The position numbers and the translations under genes are program-made. Of a stretch of DNA of 64,000 nt, positions 34,410 to 46,158 are shown one piece after another. Origin of the DNA: Salinisphaera shabanensis E1L3A (GTDB taxonomy: Bacteria > Pseudomonadota > Gammaproteobacteria > Nevskiales > Salinisphaeraceae); assembly GCF_000215955.2 (NCBI RefSeq), contig NZ_AFNV02000021.1, positions 1-64,000 on the forward strand. The letters are read 5' to 3'. The notes under the pieces were generated by a model that saw only the letters and a list, made by a program, of their open reading frames with translations, was not told the origin of the DNA and did no database searches. The first letter of the stretch is position 1. Each line of letters opens with the position of its first letter.

Positions 34410-36431
34410 ATGAGCGAAAGCAGCTTCAAACTCAAAGCAGACTGGGCGCCGGCCGGCGACCAGCCGACGGCGATCACAGGGTTGGTCGAGGGCCTGGACG
34501 ACGGCTTGGCGCACCAGGTGTTGCTCGGTGTGACCGGTTCCGGCAAGACTTTCACCATGGCCAATGTGGCAATGCAGGCTGGCCGACCCATGCTGGTCAT
34601 GGCGCCCAACAAGACGCTGGCGGCCCAGCTTTACGGCGAAATGCGGGAGTTCTTTCCCGGCAACGCGGTCGAGTACTTCGTATCGTACTACGACTACTAT
34701 CAGCCGGAGGCTTATGTGCCGGCGTCCGATACCTTTATCGAGAAGGACTCCTCGGTCAACGAACATATCGAGCAGATGCGTCTGTCGGCGACCAAGGCGT
34801 TGATGGAGCGCCGCGATACGATCATCGTGGCGTCGGTATCCGCGATCTATGGTCTGGGTGACCCGGCCGCGTATTTCTCGATGGTGCTGCACCTGGACGA
34901 GGGCGATCGTATCGGCCAGCGCGATATCGTCACCCGGCTGACCGAATTGCAGTACAAGCGTAACGATGTCGCGCTCGAGCGCGGTTGTTACCGGGTGCGG
35001 GGCGAGATCATCGATGTGTTCCCCGCCGAAGCCGACGACGAAGCGGTCCGTATCGAGTTGTTCGACGACGAGGTCGAGCGCCTGTCGTATTTCGACCCAC
35101 TCACCGGCACCGTCAATCGGAAGGTTCCGCGGCTGACCATCTACCCGAAAACACATTATGTGACGCCACGCGAGCGCATGGTCGGGGCGATGGACTCGAT
35201 CAAGGCCGAGATGAAGGAGCGGGTCAAGCAGTTCGAGTCGCAGGGCAAACTGCTCGAAGCCCAGCGTATCGAACAGCGCACGTTGTTCGATCTCGAGATG
35301 ATTAACGAGATCGGCTTCTGTTCGGGTATCGAAAACTATTCGCGCTATCTGTCGGGCCGCGCGCCGGGCGAGCCGCCGCCGTGTCTGCTCGATTATCTGC
35401 CCGATGACGCCATCATGGTGCTCGACGAGTCGCATGTGACCGTTCCGCAGATCGGTGGCATGTACAAGGGCGATCGCGCTCGTAAGGAGACGCTTGTCGA
35501 ATACGGGTTCCGCCTGCCGTCGGCATTGGACAATCGCCCACTCAAGTTTGAAGAGTTCGAGCGGGTCGCGCCGCAGATGATCTATGTCTCGGCCACGCCG
35601 GGCACTTACGAGACCGAACACGCAGACAACACGGTCGAGCAGGTGGTACGCCCGACTGGTCTCGTCGATCCGGCGATCGAGATTCGGCCGGCAGAAAACC
35701 AGGTCGACGATCTGCTTTCCGAAATCAAGGAAGTGACGGTCAAGAACCAGAGGGTCTTGGTGACCACGCTGACCAAGCGCATGGCCGAAGACCTGACCGA
35801 ATATCTGCACGAGGCCGGGGTGTCGGTGCGGTATCTGCATTCGGATATCGATACGGTTGAGCGCAGCGAGATCATTCGTGATCTGCGCCTGGGCGAGTTC
35901 GACGTACTCGTGGGGATCAACCTGCTACGCGAGGGGCTGGATATTCCCGAGGTCGCGCTGGTGGGCATCCTCGACGCGGACAAGGAAGGCTTCCTGCGCG
36001 CCGAGCGCTCTCTCATTCAGACCATTGGTCGTGCAGCGCGTAACGTCGACGGCCGCGCGATTCTGTATGCCGATCAGATCACCGGCTCGATGCGGCGTGC
36101 GATTGACGAAACCGAGCGTCGCCGCGCCAAGCAGATCGCGTTCAATGAAGAACACGGTATTACGCCGAAGACGATCCAGAAGGCGGTGGCCGATGTCATG
36201 CGTCACGGCTACGAAGAGTACAGCGAGGTGAAGGAGCGTAAGAAGGTGGCCGAAGTGGGCGCCGACTATGCCCGCATGACGCCGAATCAGCTGGCCAAGG
36301 AAATCGAGAAGCTCGAAAAGCAGATGTTCAAGCACGCCGAGAATCTGGAGTTCGAGCAGGCCGGGGAGATTCGCGACCGGATCGGCAAACTGCGTGAGCA
36401 TGCCTTCGATCTGCCAGCGAAAGCGGGCTGA
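34410..36431 (+). CDS. uvrB: UvrABC excinuclease subunit B
   Basis: Central helicase-like subunit of nucleotide excision repair (673 aa). Walker A GVTGSGKT is at residues 40-47; the damage-probing beta-hairpin region [12 protein letters not shown], the DEAD-like VLDESHVT, the helicase motif [15 protein letters not shown] and QTIGRAARN all follow in order. A C-terminal UVR domain ([22 protein letters not shown]) contacts UvrC. The ATG at 34410 (MSESSF) is chosen; the frame opens at 34392. No SOS box was recognised with confidence in the 220-base upstream gap. The alkyltransferase-like protein at 13303 would feed lesions into this pathway. Confidence 0.97.
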   Translation: MSESSFKLKADWAPAGDQPTAITGLVEGLDDGLAHQVLLGVTGSGKTFTMANVAMQAGRPMLVMAPNKTLAAQLYGEMREFFPGNAVEYFVSYYDYYQPEAYVPASDTFIEKDSSVNEHIEQMRLSATKALMERRDTIIVASVSAIYGLGDPAAYFSMVLHLDEGDRIGQRDIVTRLTELQYKRNDVALERGCYRVRGEIIDVFPAEADDEAVRIELFDDEVERLSYFDPLTGTVNRKVPRLTIYPKTHYVTPRERMVGAMDSIKAEMKERVKQFESQGKLLEAQRIEQRTLFDLEMINEIGFCSGIENYSRYLSGRAPGEPPPCLLDYLPDDAIMVLDESHVTVPQIGGMYKGDRARKETLVEYGFRLPSALDNRPLKFEEFERVAPQMIYVSATPGTYETEHADNTVEQVVRPTGLVDPAIEIRPAENQVDDLLSEIKEVTVKNQRVLVTTLTKRMAEDLTEYLHEAGVSVRYLHSDIDTVERSEIIRDLRLGEFDVLVGINLLREGLDIPEVALVGILDADKEGFLRAERSLIQTIGRAARNVDGRAILYADQITGSMRRAIDETERRRAKQIAFNEEHGITPKTIQKAVADVMRHGYEEYSEVKERKKVAEVGADYARMTPNQLAKEIEKLEKQMFKHAENLEFEQAGEIRDRIGKLREHAFDLPAKAG

Positions 36432-36472
36432 ACGTCGCGCTTGTCTATTGTGGCAGCAAGTTCCGTCTAGAG

Positions 36473-36989
36473 ATGGTGCATGTTCTAGTGACCGGTGGCC
36501 CGGGTTCGGGTACGAGCACGCTTGCTGAAGTGCTCGCGCATCGCCTGAGCGCGGTTTGGATCGAGGCGGATGATTACTACTGGAAACCCAGCGATCCGCC
36601 GTTCCAGTACAAATACGAGGCGTCAGAGCGTGCCGAGCGGCTGCTTCAGGCATTGGGTAATACTCAGCGGGCCGTGGTGGCCGGCTCGGTCATGGGGTGG
36701 GGCGATGCGATCGAAACGGCCTTCGACCGCATCATTTTCCTCTATACCGATACGGCGACCCGTATGACGCGTCTGCGAGCGCGGACAATATCGCTACGGT
36801 CGAGCGAGGCCGGGTTTCCTTGAATGGGCGGCCGGCTACGATGCGGGCGAGCGTCCGGGACGCTCGCTGCCCCGGCATCAGGCCTGGCTCGCGCAACGCA
36901 CGGTACCGGTGCTGCGCCCCGACGGCGCCACCGAACTCGGCGAGATGACGGCGCAGGCGATATCGTTCTGTAATCCGCGTACGAAGTAA
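36473..36989 (+). pseudogene. P-loop kinase-like gene interrupted by a frameshift
   Basis: The first part (MVHVLVTGGPGSGTSTLAEVLA) has a GGPGSGTST P-loop and reads well to RMTRLRA near 36778; then the frame stops at 36821. In the +1 frame, from about 36777, the sequence continues convincingly as ERGQYRYGRARPGFLEW and onward, with AGERPGRSLPRHQAWLAQRT, to a stop at 36987. Restoring two bases near 36778 gives a 172-aa protein of the usual size for small adenylate-kinase-like P-loop proteins. Either the gene is broken by a dinucleotide loss or the assembly has an error here. The gene lies 42 bases after uvrB. Confidence 0.75.
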
Positions 36990-37027
36990 GCGAACGTACG
37001 GGAACACAAAAATGTTTCGGTAAAGGG

Positions 37028-37056
37028 TTGCCTCGGTCCGCCCACGCCGGTATTGT
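37028..37056 (+). promoter_or_regulatory. sigma-70 promoter of tRNA-Val
   Basis: TTGCCT (-35) and TATTGT (-10) are spaced 17 bases apart, with the tRNA beginning 14 bases after the -10. Confidence 0.55.
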
Positions 37057-37069
37057 TTCGCACCTCGAC

Positions 37070-37146
<77 letters not shown>

Positions 37147-37330
37147 GACTTGTTTGTTCTGGTTTTCATGTCGTGCTTCGATATCGATGGCGATCGACGG
37201 CATTTTCGCCACTGACCCTGCGGGTCGGGGTGTCAGCTTCCAGGCGAAGCCGATTTTGCGAGCTTGGTTTGGTCGCGTCCTCATGGTGTGAGGTTGTCGA
37301 ATGCGCGCGCGTTGCCGGAACAGATCGTTA

Positions 37331-37356
37331 AAGCCGCAGCCGGGTTCTCCCGCCCG
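37331..37356 (+). terminator. terminator between tRNA-Val and thrS
   Basis: GCCGC and GCGGC arms enclose a GC-rich partly paired loop and are followed by six T residues. It most likely ends the tRNA-Val transcript; a role as thrS leader attenuator is possible since it lies about 87 bases before the thrS start. The 180 bases between the tRNA and this hairpin hold no gene I can support. Confidence 0.7.
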
Positions 37357-37442
37357 CGGCTTTTTTGTTTAAGGCATTCGCCGAGCGGCGAATGACACGC
37401 ACGCGGCCTCTGGTATGGGCCGCCACTGACAAAAGGAATGCC

Positions 37443-39350
37443 ATGCCTGCCATTACTCTTCCCGACGGTTCCGTCAAGCAGTTCGACCAGCCGGTGACCG
37501 GCATGCAGGTCGCCGAGTCGATCGGCGCCGGACTGGCCAAAGCCACGCTGGCCGCCCGAATCGATGGCCGCCTGGCCGATGCCTGTGTCGAGATCGATCA
37601 CGACGCCGAGGTTGCGCTGATCACGGCACGTGATCGCGAAGGTCTCGATATCATCCGTCACTCCTGTGCGCATCTGCTGGGTCAGGCGCTCAAGACGATT
37701 TATCCGAATGTGCAGATGGCCATCGGGCCAGTCATCGACGATGGCTTTTATTACGATATCGCCATCGACCGCACGCTGACCCCCGAAGACCTGGAAAAGA
37801 TCGAGGCCCGCATGTACGAGCTGGCCGAGCGCGATCATGATGTGATTCGCGAAGTGGTCACGCGCGAAAAGGCGCTGGCCACGTTCGAGGCGCGTGACGA
37901 ACCCTATAAGCAGGAGATCGTGCGCGGTATCCCGGAGGGCGAAACCATCGCCCTGTATCACCATGAGGACTACACCGACATGTGTGTGGGTCCGCATGTG
38001 CCGAATTCGCGGCATCTGCGCGCGTTCAAGCTGACCAGTCTGGCCGGGGCTTACTGGCGCGGCGATGCGGACAACGAGATGCTCACCCGCATCTACGGCA
38101 CGGCTTGGGCGAACAAGAAGGACTTGAAAGCGCATCTCGCCCATATCGAAGAGGCCAAGAAACGCGACCATCGCTTGATCGGTCGTCGCCAGGAGCTTTT
38201 CCACATTCAGGAAGAAGCGCCGGGCATGGTGTTCTGGCATGACCGTGGCTGGCAGATCTATCTGCAGATTACCGACTATATTCGCGCCCGGCTTAAGCGG
38301 CAGGGCTATCGCGAAGTGCATACCCCGTCGCTGATCGATCTGTCGCTCTGGGAAAAATCGGGCCACGCGGACAAGTTCATGGAGAACATGTTCATCACCG
38401 GCTCCGAAGAGCGTCAGTTCGCGGTCAAGCCGATGAATTGCCCCGCTCATGTTCAGATCTACAACCGCGGCCTGAAAAGCTATCGCGATTTGCCGCTACG
38501 CTTGGCAGAGTTCGGCTCCTGCCATCGTAATGAAGCGTCCGGCACGTTACACGGCCTGATGCGGGTGCGCGGCTTTACCCAGGACGACGCCCACATCTTC
38601 TGTACCGAGGCGCAGATCGGCGAGGAAGTCGGTGCTTTCATCGATCTGCTTTATACCGTCTATCGAGACTTCGGCTTCGACGATGTATTGATCAAGCTAT
38701 CCACTCGGCCCGAAAAACGTGTGGGTTCGGACGCGGTGTGGGATAAGTCCGAAGCGGCGTTGCAGCAGTGTCTTGAAGACAAGGGGCTGGACTTCGAGCT
38801 TCAGCCAGGCGAGGGCGCGTTCTACGGTCCGAAAATCGAGTTCTCCCTGCGGGATTGCCTGAGCCGCGTCTGGCAGCTCGGCACGGTGCAGCTCGACTTC
38901 TCCATGCCAGCGCGCCTGGGCGCCGAATATGTTGATGAAAATGGCGATCGCCAGGTTCCGGTGATGATTCATCGGGCTATCCTGGGCTCGCTCGAGCGCT
39001 TTATCGGCATCCTGATCGAGCACTATGCAGGCTCGATGCCGGTCTGGCTTTCGCCGTCGCAGGCAGTGTTGCTCAACATCACCGATGCGCAAGCAGACTT
39101 TGTAACCGCCACCGCTCGACGGCTGCGTGACGGTGGATTGCGGGTCGATACGGACCTGCGTAACGAAAAAATCGGCTACAAGATTCGTGAACACACGATG
39201 CAGCGCGTACCCTTTCTTCTCGTGGTGGGCGATCGTGAAGTCGAGTCGGGCTCGGTTGCCGTGCGGACTCGCGAAGGCGAGGACCTCGGCACGATGAGCG
39301 TCGAAGCGTTTCTTGCGATGGCGCAAGAGCGCATTGATGCGAGAAATTAG
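37443..39350 (+). CDS. thrS: threonyl-tRNA synthetase
   Basis: Class II synthetase charging tRNA-Thr (635 aa). Domain order: N-terminal TGS domain ([11 protein letters not shown]), editing domain with [11 protein letters not shown] and [14 protein letters not shown], catalytic core with [28 protein letters not shown] and the zinc-site region, and C-terminal anticodon domain. An AAAAGGA ribosome site precedes the ATG at 37443; the upstream in-frame codons are leader. It heads the conserved thrS-infC-rpmI-rplT-pheS-pheT-ihfA block. Confidence 0.97.
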   Translation: MPAITLPDGSVKQFDQPVTGMQVAESIGAGLAKATLAARIDGRLADACVEIDHDAEVALITARDREGLDIIRHSCAHLLGQALKTIYPNVQMAIGPVIDDGFYYDIAIDRTLTPEDLEKIEARMYELAERDHDVIREVVTREKALATFEARDEPYKQEIVRGIPEGETIALYHHEDYTDMCVGPHVPNSRHLRAFKLTSLAGAYWRGDADNEMLTRIYGTAWANKKDLKAHLAHIEEAKKRDHRLIGRRQELFHIQEEAPGMVFWHDRGWQIYLQITDYIRARLKRQGYREVHTPSLIDLSLWEKSGHADKFMENMFITGSEERQFAVKPMNCPAHVQIYNRGLKSYRDLPLRLAEFGSCHRNEASGTLHGLMRVRGFTQDDAHIFCTEAQIGEEVGAFIDLLYTVYRDFGFDDVLIKLSTRPEKRVGSDAVWDKSEAALQQCLEDKGLDFELQPGEGAFYGPKIEFSLRDCLSRVWQLGTVQLDFSMPARLGAEYVDENGDRQVPVMIHRAILGSLERFIGILIEHYAGSMPVWLSPSQAVLLNITDAQADFVTATARRLRDGGLRVDTDLRNEKIGYKIREHTMQRVPFLLVVGDREVESGSVAVRTREGEDLGTMSVEAFLAMAQERIDARN

Positions 39351-39380
39351 CCTTGAGAGGCTGGTTTGCCTGCAATCATC

Positions 39381-39389
39381 TGATATACT
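39381..39389 (+). promoter_or_regulatory. extended -10 promoter element before infC
   Basis: TGATATACT matches the extended -10 form TGnTATAAT closely. No good -35 is present at 17 bases. It could drive infC and downstream ribosomal genes separately from thrS, as internal promoters do in enteric bacteria. Confidence 0.45.
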
Positions 39390-39459
39390 CGCGCGCTTCG
39401 CGCAATTCGTGCGTGTAAAAGCGGTGCGAATATGCCGGTAATGCAAGGAGGACGCTGAA

Positions 39460-39999
39460 ATCGCTTCTGGACAAAAGGATCGTCGCAACGATGCAATAAC
39501 CGCGCGGGAAGTCCGCGTGATCGACCCCGACGGGGAACAAGTCGGCATCATGCGAATCGAGGATGCGCTTGAAAAAGCAGGCGAGTACTCGCTCGACTTG
39601 GTCGAAGTTTCGCCCAACGCCAATCCCCCGGTCACCCGGATCATGGATTACGGCAAGCACATCTTCGAGAAAAAGAAGACGCAGCAAGCTGGTAAGCAGA
39701 AGCAGAAGCAGACGCAGCTCAAGGAAGTGAAGTTCCGCCCGGGTACCGACAAGGGCGACTACAACATCAAGCTGCGTAAGCTTAAAGAGTTTCTGGAAGA
39801 CGGCGACAAGATCAAGATCACGCTGCGTTTTCGTGGTCGTGAGATGGCTCATCAGGAACTCGGCATGGAGTTGATGGACCGGGTTCGCGATGATCTCGAA
39901 GAACTGGCTGGTGTTGAGCAGCATCCGGAAATGCAGGGTCGTCTGATGACCATGGTCATGGCGCCGCTCAAGGGCGTGCCCAAGAACAGCAAAAAGTAA
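39460..39999 (+). CDS. infC: translation initiation factor IF-3 with AUC start
   Basis: IF-3 (179 aa) keeps 30S subunits free and checks start codons. The protein runs from [12 protein letters not shown] through [13 protein letters not shown], the [31 protein letters not shown] linker split across two helices, to [13 protein letters not shown]. No ATG, GTG or TTG exists in frame before the conserved part; the frame opens after a TAA at 39439. The perfect Shine-Dalgarno AAGGAGG at 39445-39451 points, with eight bases spacing, to ATC at 39460. IF-3 genes are known for rare starts (AUU in E. coli) that allow autoregulation. The length agrees with E. coli IF-3. Confidence 0.93.
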   Translation: MASGQKDRRNDAITAREVRVIDPDGEQVGIMRIEDALEKAGEYSLDLVEVSPNANPPVTRIMDYGKHIFEKKKTQQAGKQKQKQTQLKEVKFRPGTDKGDYNIKLRKLKEFLEDGDKIKITLRFRGREMAHQELGMELMDRVRDDLEELAGVEQHPEMQGRLMTMVMAPLKGVPKNSKK

Positions 40000-40041
40000 C
40001 GAACCCCGATTGCCGGGGACATGTCGATTTAGAGAGAAGTT

Positions 40042-40239
40042 ATGCCCAAGCTCAAGACGAACCGCGGTGCTGCGAAACGTTTCAAGCGTACTGGCAGCGG
40101 CAAGCTCCGTCGCCGTCGCGCTTTCGATAACCATATCCTGACCAAGAAGGCGCCCAAGCGTAAGCGTCGTCTGGCCCAGGGGGCGATGGTTGCGCATTGC
40201 GACCAGCCCGCGATGGATCGCTTGATTCCGTATAAGTAG
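40042..40239 (+). CDS. rpmI: 50S ribosomal protein L35
   Basis: A 65-aa, very basic protein. It begins [25 protein letters not shown] and contains [10 protein letters not shown], the standard L35 pattern. An AGAGAAG sequence precedes the ATG. It sits between infC and rplT as usual. Confidence 0.97.
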   Translation: MPKLKTNRGAAKRFKRTGSGKLRRRRAFDNHILTKKAPKRKRRLAQGAMVAHCDQPAMDRLIPYK

Positions 40240-40349
40240 CGATTACGCGCTGCGTGCTCGCAGCGGTATTGCGTCAAAGTCCGGCTCGTCGGTATGCCAA
40301 GTGTATGCCGGCGTCATGTTTTAAACAGTTATAAACAGGAAACGCGAAA

Positions 40350-40706
40350 ATGGCACGAGTCAGTCGCGGCGTGACGGCCAAGGCCCGTCACAAAAAGGTG
40401 CTCAAACAGGCCAAGGGTTATTACGGCGCGCGCAGTCGCACGTATCGCGTTGCCCGCCAGGCCGTGTTCAAGGCGGGTCAGTACGCCTATCGAGATCGTC
40501 GCAACCGCAAGCGCGATTTTCGCGCGCTGTGGATCACGCGCATTAGCGCTGGCGCGAAAGAGTTGGGTATGTCGTACAGCAAGCTGATGAACGGACTCAA
40601 GAAGTCCGGCATCGAGCTGGATCGCAAGATTCTCGCGGATCTCGCGGTGCGCGACAAGGCGACCTTCGCGGCTATCGTCGAGCAGGCGAAGTCCGCACAG
40701 GCCTGA
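40350..40706 (+). CDS. rplT: 50S ribosomal protein L20
   Basis: A 118-aa basic RNA-binding protein needed for early 50S assembly. [33 protein letters not shown], interrupted only for reporting length, continues with the [20 protein letters not shown] and [10 protein letters not shown] segments that define L20. AGGAAA precedes the ATG. In E. coli L20 represses rpmI-rplT translation; whether the 110-base rpmI-rplT gap carries such a site is not visible by eye. Confidence 0.97.
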   Translation: MARVSRGVTAKARHKKVLKQAKGYYGARSRTYRVARQAVFKAGQYAYRDRRNRKRDFRALWITRISAGAKELGMSYSKLMNGLKKSGIELDRKILADLAVRDKATFAAIVEQAKSAQA

Positions 40707-40788
40707 CCCGTTGACCCGGTTCCCAGGAATCGGGGGTATCTGGCTGGTCGGTATCGATTTTCGATATCGGCAACCGCTCGTGCATTCT

Positions 40789-40822
40789 ACGAAAGGGAAA
40801 GGCAGCTGCCTTTCCCTTTCGT
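40789..40822 (+). other. 34-base perfect palindrome upstream of pheS
   Basis: The two 17-base arms (ACGAAAGGGAAAGGCAG and its exact complement) meet at the centre between 40805 and 40806. As RNA this would be a long hairpin, with GTTTG following instead of a clean T run. It lies between rplT and pheS where E. coli has the pheM attenuator. It may terminate or process the transcript; a protein-binding site is also possible. A smaller palindromic element (TATCGATTTTCGATA) precedes it at about 40752. Confidence 0.85.
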
Positions 40823-40862
40823 GTTTGTGAGCGGTTCTTTTGTATTGCCGGTTGTCTTTTGA

Positions 40863-41891
<1,029 letters not shown>

Positions 41892-41948
41892 TACATGGGC
41901 GCGTTTCAGTGCGTCGGGCGTGACCGTTCTTTCGATATTGGCTGATGT

Positions 41949-44336
41949 ATGAAGATTAGCGAACAGTGGCTACGTGAGTGGGTCGATACGGCGTCACCCA
42001 TCGAGGTTCTTGCAGACAAGCTGACGATGGCGGGGCTTGAAGTCGATGACGTGCTCGACGGCGGCCCCGCGTTGGATGGCGTTGTTGTTGGCCGCATTCT
42101 CGAGTGTGAACCCCACCCGCAGGCCGATCGACTGCGACTGTGTAAGGTCGACGTCGGGGGCGCTTCACCACTGGCGATCGTTTGCGGTGCGCCCAATGCG
42201 GCCAAAGGTTTGGTTGTGCCTGTGGCGCTCGTCGGTGCGACTTTGCCGAACGGCACGCGTATCGAGCCTGCAAAAATCCGCGGTGAGGCATCCGCGGGTA
42301 TGCTTTGTAGTGCAAGCGAGCTCGGCCTGACCTCGGACGCGAGTGGTCTCTGGGCGCTCGCGGTTGATGCCCCGGTGGGTACCGCACTTGCCGATTATCT
42401 GGGTTTGCCGGATCGTATTCTGGATATTGATCTGACGCCCAACCGAGGCGACTGTCTTAGCGTGCGCGGTGTGGCGCGGGAAATCGCGGTCGCAGAAAAC
42501 GTGGTGGCCACGCTCCCCGTATTTGATTCACCGCCCGTTTCGATCGCAACCCAGCGCGAGGTGCATATCGATGCGCCTGATCGATGTGCCGCCTATGGGG
42601 CACGAACGATCGAAAACGTGCAGGCAAACGCGCCCACACCCGTATGGCTGGCGGAACGACTGCGTCGCGCCGGCATACGTCGTATCAGTTTGCCGGTGGA
42701 TATCGGCAACTACGTGATGCTCGAGTTCGGACAGCCGATGCATGCCTTCGACGCCGACAAGCTCGTGGGTGCGATTCACGTGCGCCTGGCAACAACCGGT
42801 GAACACGTCGTGACGCTCGATGGCGAAGATGTCGAGCTGGCATCGGACACGCTGGTCATTGCGGATGAACGCGGCCCGGTTGCGATTGCCGGCATGATCG
42901 GCGGTCAGCGCACCGCCGTGGATGAACATACCCGTAACGTCGTGTTCGAATCCGCATGTTTTACGCCAGCGGCGGTCGCAGGCCAAGGGCGTCGCTACAA
43001 GATCCATACGGATTCACTGCATCGGTTCGAACGTGGGGTCGATCCCGCCCTGTATCGGTTAGCGCTTGACCGCGCCTCGCAGTTGTTAACTGCACACGGC
43101 GGCGGTGTGGCGGGGCCGGTGAGTGTGGCCGAAGGGGCCCCGGTCTCGAATCAGCAACGCCGTATCGCACTGAGTGCCGGCCATATCGAACGACTTCTCG
43201 GCCAGCCGGTTGAAACAGCCTGGGTTGAAAAAGCGCTCCAAGCGCTCGGCATGGAAGTTGAAACCGAGGACAAGAATCACTGGATCGTGGTGCCACCGAG
43301 TTGGCGCTACGACATCGAGATCGAAGCCGACCTCATCGAGGAGGTCGCACGCGTGTATGGTTATGACCGACTCGAGACGAACGATCCTGGCGTGACCTTG
43401 CCGCCAGTGCCTGCCGACGGCGGATTCGACTCGGCTGGCCATACGGCCGCCGCGTTGCGTGAGCGCGGCTACAGCGAGGCGATAACGTATAGTTTCGTTG
43501 AGCCAGGCCTACATGCTGAACTCACCGGCGCTGAAGCCGCGGTGGTGCTCGATAATCCCATATCGGATCAGCTCGTGGAAATGCGGCGCACGCTCTGGGC
43601 GAGTCTGCTCCCCGGTTGGCATCACAACGTTCGTCGTCAGCAAACCACTATTCGGCTCTACGAGCGTGGGCTGAGGTTTCTGCCGGATGCCGACGCTGAG
43701 AATGGCATCGCCCAACGTGAAACGCTAGCAGGCCTGGCGAGTGGGTCGGCCGACGATACGCATTGGGACAGGCCGTTGCGGGCACTGGATTTTTTCGATA
43801 TTAAAGGTGACGTCGAAGCCTTGTTTGTAGGCGTGGCGGGACGTCTTACGTTCGAGGCAAGTCGCCATCCGGCGTTGCACCCCGGTCGCAGCGCGCAGAT
43901 CCTACTGGATGGCAATGTCGTGGGCTGGCTTGGTCAGCTCTCGCCGAAATTCGCCAAGCGTTATAAAAACATAGAGTTACCCTATCTTTTTGAAGTTGAT
44001 TATCGCGCACTTTCGAAGTCTCGCAATATTCGATTCGAGCCGCTTTCGGAGCAGCCGACTGTACGCCGTGACCTCGCGCTGGTCGTTGCCGATGATGTAG
44101 CCGTCGCGACGTTGATTGCGGCAATCGAGAGCGTTGACGCGGCTGAACTCAGGTCAATTCAAGTGTTTGATGTATTTCGAGGACAAGGCCTTGAGACTGG
44201 TTTCAAGAGCGTGGCTTTAGGCTTGATTTTCCAAGATAAAGCGAGCACGCTTACTGACGACCGGGTGGAAAAAATAATAGAACGCGTATTGGCTGCTCTA
44301 GATGAGCGCTGCGACGCGCGAATCAGGGGTGAATAA
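41949..44336 (+). CDS. pheT: phenylalanyl-tRNA synthetase beta subunit
   Basis: A 795-aa subunit with tRNA binding and editing functions. Domain order: an EMAP-like tRNA-binding domain (residues about 40-150, [23 protein letters not shown]), the B3/B4 editing domain with [17 protein letters not shown]5 (about 405-475), the inactive core-like part, and the C-terminal FDX-ACB domain ending in [17 protein letters not shown]. The length is typical. The gene ends two bases before the GTG of ihfA, so the genes are cotranscribed. Confidence 0.97.
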   Translation: MKISEQWLREWVDTASPIEVLADKLTMAGLEVDDVLDGGPALDGVVVGRILECEPHPQADRLRLCKVDVGGASPLAIVCGAPNAAKGLVVPVALVGATLPNGTRIEPAKIRGEASAGMLCSASELGLTSDASGLWALAVDAPVGTALADYLGLPDRILDIDLTPNRGDCLSVRGVAREIAVAENVVATLPVFDSPPVSIATQREVHIDAPDRCAAYGARTIENVQANAPTPVWLAERLRRAGIRRISLPVDIGNYVMLEFGQPMHAFDADKLVGAIHVRLATTGEHVVTLDGEDVELASDTLVIADERGPVAIAGMIGGQRTAVDEHTRNVVFESACFTPAAVAGQGRRYKIHTDSLHRFERGVDPALYRLALDRASQLLTAHGGGVAGPVSVAEGAPVSNQQRRIALSAGHIERLLGQPVETAWVEKALQALGMEVETEDKNHWIVVPPSWRYDIEIEADLIEEVARVYGYDRLETNDPGVTLPPVPADGGFDSAGHTAAALRERGYSEAITYSFVEPGLHAELTGAEAAVVLDNPISDQLVEMRRTLWASLLPGWHHNVRRQQTTIRLYERGLRFLPDADAENGIAQRETLAGLASGSADDTHWDRPLRALDFFDIKGDVEALFVGVAGRLTFEASRHPALHPGRSAQILLDGNVVGWLGQLSPKFAKRYKNIELPYLFEVDYRALSKSRNIRFEPLSEQPTVRRDLALVVADDVAVATLIAAIESVDAAELRSIQVFDVFRGQGLETGFKSVALGLIFQDKASTLTDDRVEKIIERVLAALDERCDARIRGE

Positions 44337-44338
44337 TC

Positions 44339-44638
44339 GTGGCATTGACCAAGGCCGATCTTACCGAGAGTCTGTTTGACCAGCTCGGTTTCAATAAGCG
44401 CGAGTCTAAAGAGTTTGTCGACTGCTTCTTTGAAGAGGTACGTCAAACTCTCGAAGAAGGTGAATACGTGAAGCTTTCCGGGTTCGGTAATTTCGAACTG
44501 CGTGACAAGAATCAGCGTCCGGGGCGTAACCCCAAGACCGGCGAAGAGATTCCGATCTCGGCACGTCGTGTTGTCAGTTTTAAACCGGGCCAGAAGATGC
44601 GCGCCCGCGTCGAGTCGAGCATTGACTCAAGTAGCTGA
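44339..44638 (+). CDS. ihfA: integration host factor alpha subunit
   Basis: A 99-aa DNA-bending protein that pairs with IhfB. It begins [28 protein letters not shown] and contains [31 protein letters not shown] split around residues 48-75, with the beta-arm Pro that intercalates DNA. The GTG start two bases after pheT's stop is the only start near the conserved N-terminus. The position after pheT is standard in Gammaproteobacteria. Confidence 0.97.
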   Translation: MALTKADLTESLFDQLGFNKRESKEFVDCFFEEVRQTLEEGEYVKLSGFGNFELRDKNQRPGRNPKTGEEIPISARRVVSFKPGQKMRARVESSIDSSS

Positions 44639-44978
44639 AGAACTGCCGCGGATTCCGGACAAGCGCTACTTTACGATTGGTGAAGTCAGCGAGTTGTGCC
44701 GCGTCAAGCCGCATGTGTTGCGGTATTGGGAACAAGAGTTCACGCAGCTCAAGCCCGTAAAACGACGAGGCAATCGGCGTTATTACCAGCAACATGACGT
44801 GGTCATCGCGCGCGATATACGTATGCTGCTTTATGAGCAGGGCTTCACTATCCAAGGGGCTCGGCTTCAGCTGCGCGATAAAGGGCGTGTTCTGGCGTCG
44901 TTGCCCGTTGCGAGCGCGGCGGACTCGCTCGCCTCTATTCGCCAAGAACTCGAGTCGATCGCACAGCGTCTCGAATGA
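44622..44978 (+). CDS. MerR-family transcriptional regulator
   Basis: A 118-aa regulator with a MerR DNA-binding head ([26 protein letters not shown], then [13 protein letters not shown]) and a short C-terminal coiled-coil. There is no metal- or drug-binding tail. This gene regularly follows ihfA in gammaproteobacteria, and its target is unknown. The only start before the conserved part is a TTG at 44622 inside the last 17 bases of ihfA, so translation is probably coupled. The start call is therefore moderately certain. Confidence 0.85.
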   Translation: MTQVAEELPRIPDKRYFTIGEVSELCRVKPHVLRYWEQEFTQLKPVKRRGNRRYYQQHDVVIARDIRMLLYEQGFTIQGARLQLRDKGRVLASLPVASAADSLASIRQELESIAQRLE

Positions 44979-45012
44979 GCGAGACGGGATTTACAAGGGT
45001 CGTGATTATCTC

Positions 45013-45040
45013 TCGACGTACAGCATATCTCTGGTAAGAT
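45013..45040 (+). promoter_or_regulatory. promoter of tRNA-Pro
   Basis: TCGACG (-35) and an extended -10 TGGTAAGAT are spaced 16 bases apart, ending ten bases before the tRNA. Confidence 0.55.
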
Positions 45041-45050
45041 ACGCATCTCT

Positions 45051-45127
45051 CGGGGTATGGCGCAGCTTGGTAGCGCGTCTGCATGGGGTGCAGAAGGTCG
45101 TAGGTTCAAATCCTGCTACCCCGACCA
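45051..45127 (+). tRNA. tRNA-Pro (anticodon GGG)
   Basis: Cloverleaf with acceptor CGGGGTA/TACCCCG, anticodon stem TCTGC/GCAGA with loop ATGGGGT (anticodon GGG), T loop TTCAAAT, discriminator A and encoded CCA. The total is 77 bases. It follows the MerR gene by 72 bases; the gap after it, up to gluQ, shows nothing further. Confidence 0.95.
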
Positions 45128-45266
45128 ACCTTTTCTCGTGGCACTTACCTTAGTGCACTAACGATACCGTGCCGGTGTTGCGGTACGGCTTGTTGTCCCT
45201 CGGCTCTGCGTCGCTCCGGCGCATGAGTACGCCCTCACGTATTTCGCTTTTCTTAGACTCTGCCTG

Positions 45267-46157
45267 ATGGTTGGTGTTATCGGTAGGTTTGCGCCTTCGC
45301 CTAGCGGAGCTCTGCATATGGGCTCGCTTGTTGCGGCGCTCGGCAGCTTTCTACAGGCACGCGCTCAGGGCGGAAAATGGCTGCTGCGGATCGATGACCT
45401 CGATATACCGCGAGTCGAGTCTGGCGCAATTAATAAAATCGTCGATACGTTAGAGTTCTTCGGATTACGCTGCGACGGTGAAGTCCTCTATCAGAGCGGT
45501 CGACGGGATGACTACGCGCGAGCCATTACTTATTTGAAAGCCGCCGGCTACGCATTCGACTGCGGTTGTACGCGTCGGGAGGCGCGCTCGGGGCGAGCCG
45601 GAATCGAGGGGCCGATCTACCCGGGCACTTGCCGACGAGGGTTGCCGGCTGGCCGCACAGCGCGATCGATACGACTGCGGGTGTCCGAAGCACCGATCGT
45701 GGTAACGGACGCGATCCAGGGCTGCTATACACAACGCCTGGACCGAGATATCGGTGATTTCGTGATCCGGCGCGCTGACGGAATTGTGGCGTACCAGCTA
45801 GCGACCGTGCTGGACGATGCTTATCAAGGGGTGACCGAAGTCGTGCGCGGCGCGGATCTTCTGTCATCGACGCCTCGTCAAATAGCTATTCAGCAGGCGC
45901 TTGGCTTGCATACGCCCCTCTACGCACACCTTCCAGTGGTCGTAGACGAAACGGGGGAAAAGCTCGGCAAAAGTACCGGCGCAATACCGTTGCGGCCCCG
46001 CAATGGGGCAGCTCAGCTATTCCAGTGCCTGCGATGGCTGGGACAGTCCCCGCCCGATACGCTTCACGACGTGAGCGTCAGCCGACTGTTAGAGTGGGGT
46101 TTAGACAATTGGTCGCTAAGTCGTGTGCCGAGCGCGCCGCAGCTAGGCGGGCGTTGA
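45267..46157 (+). CDS. gluQ: glutamyl-Q tRNA(Asp) synthetase
   Basis: A truncated GluRS-like enzyme (296 aa) that attaches glutamate to the queuosine base of tRNA-Asp. The nucleotide-binding head GRFAPSPSGALHMGSLVAALGS with the HMGS form of HIGH, the IDDLD motif, a zinc-binding segment starting CGCTRREA, and KLGKS in place of KMSKS identify the family. There is no anticodon-binding domain, as expected. ATG at 45267. It converges with the DUF6231-like gene with one base between stops. Confidence 0.93.
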   Translation: MVGVIGRFAPSPSGALHMGSLVAALGSFLQARAQGGKWLLRIDDLDIPRVESGAINKIVDTLEFFGLRCDGEVLYQSGRRDDYARAITYLKAAGYAFDCGCTRREARSGRAGIEGPIYPGTCRRGLPAGRTARSIRLRVSEAPIVVTDAIQGCYTQRLDRDIGDFVIRRADGIVAYQLATVLDDAYQGVTEVVRGADLLSSTPRQIAIQQALGLHTPLYAHLPVVVDETGEKLGKSTGAIPLRPRNGAAQLFQCLRWLGQSPPDTLHDVSVSRLLEWGLDNWSLSRVPSAPQLGGR

Positions 46158-46158
46158 G

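Noticed and set aside
34230-35840. A 536-codon open frame on the minus strand.
   Set aside because: It is exactly antisense to uvrB, has no ribosome site and reads as low-complexity His/Arg/Asp-rich sequence typical of shadow frames in GC-rich DNA.
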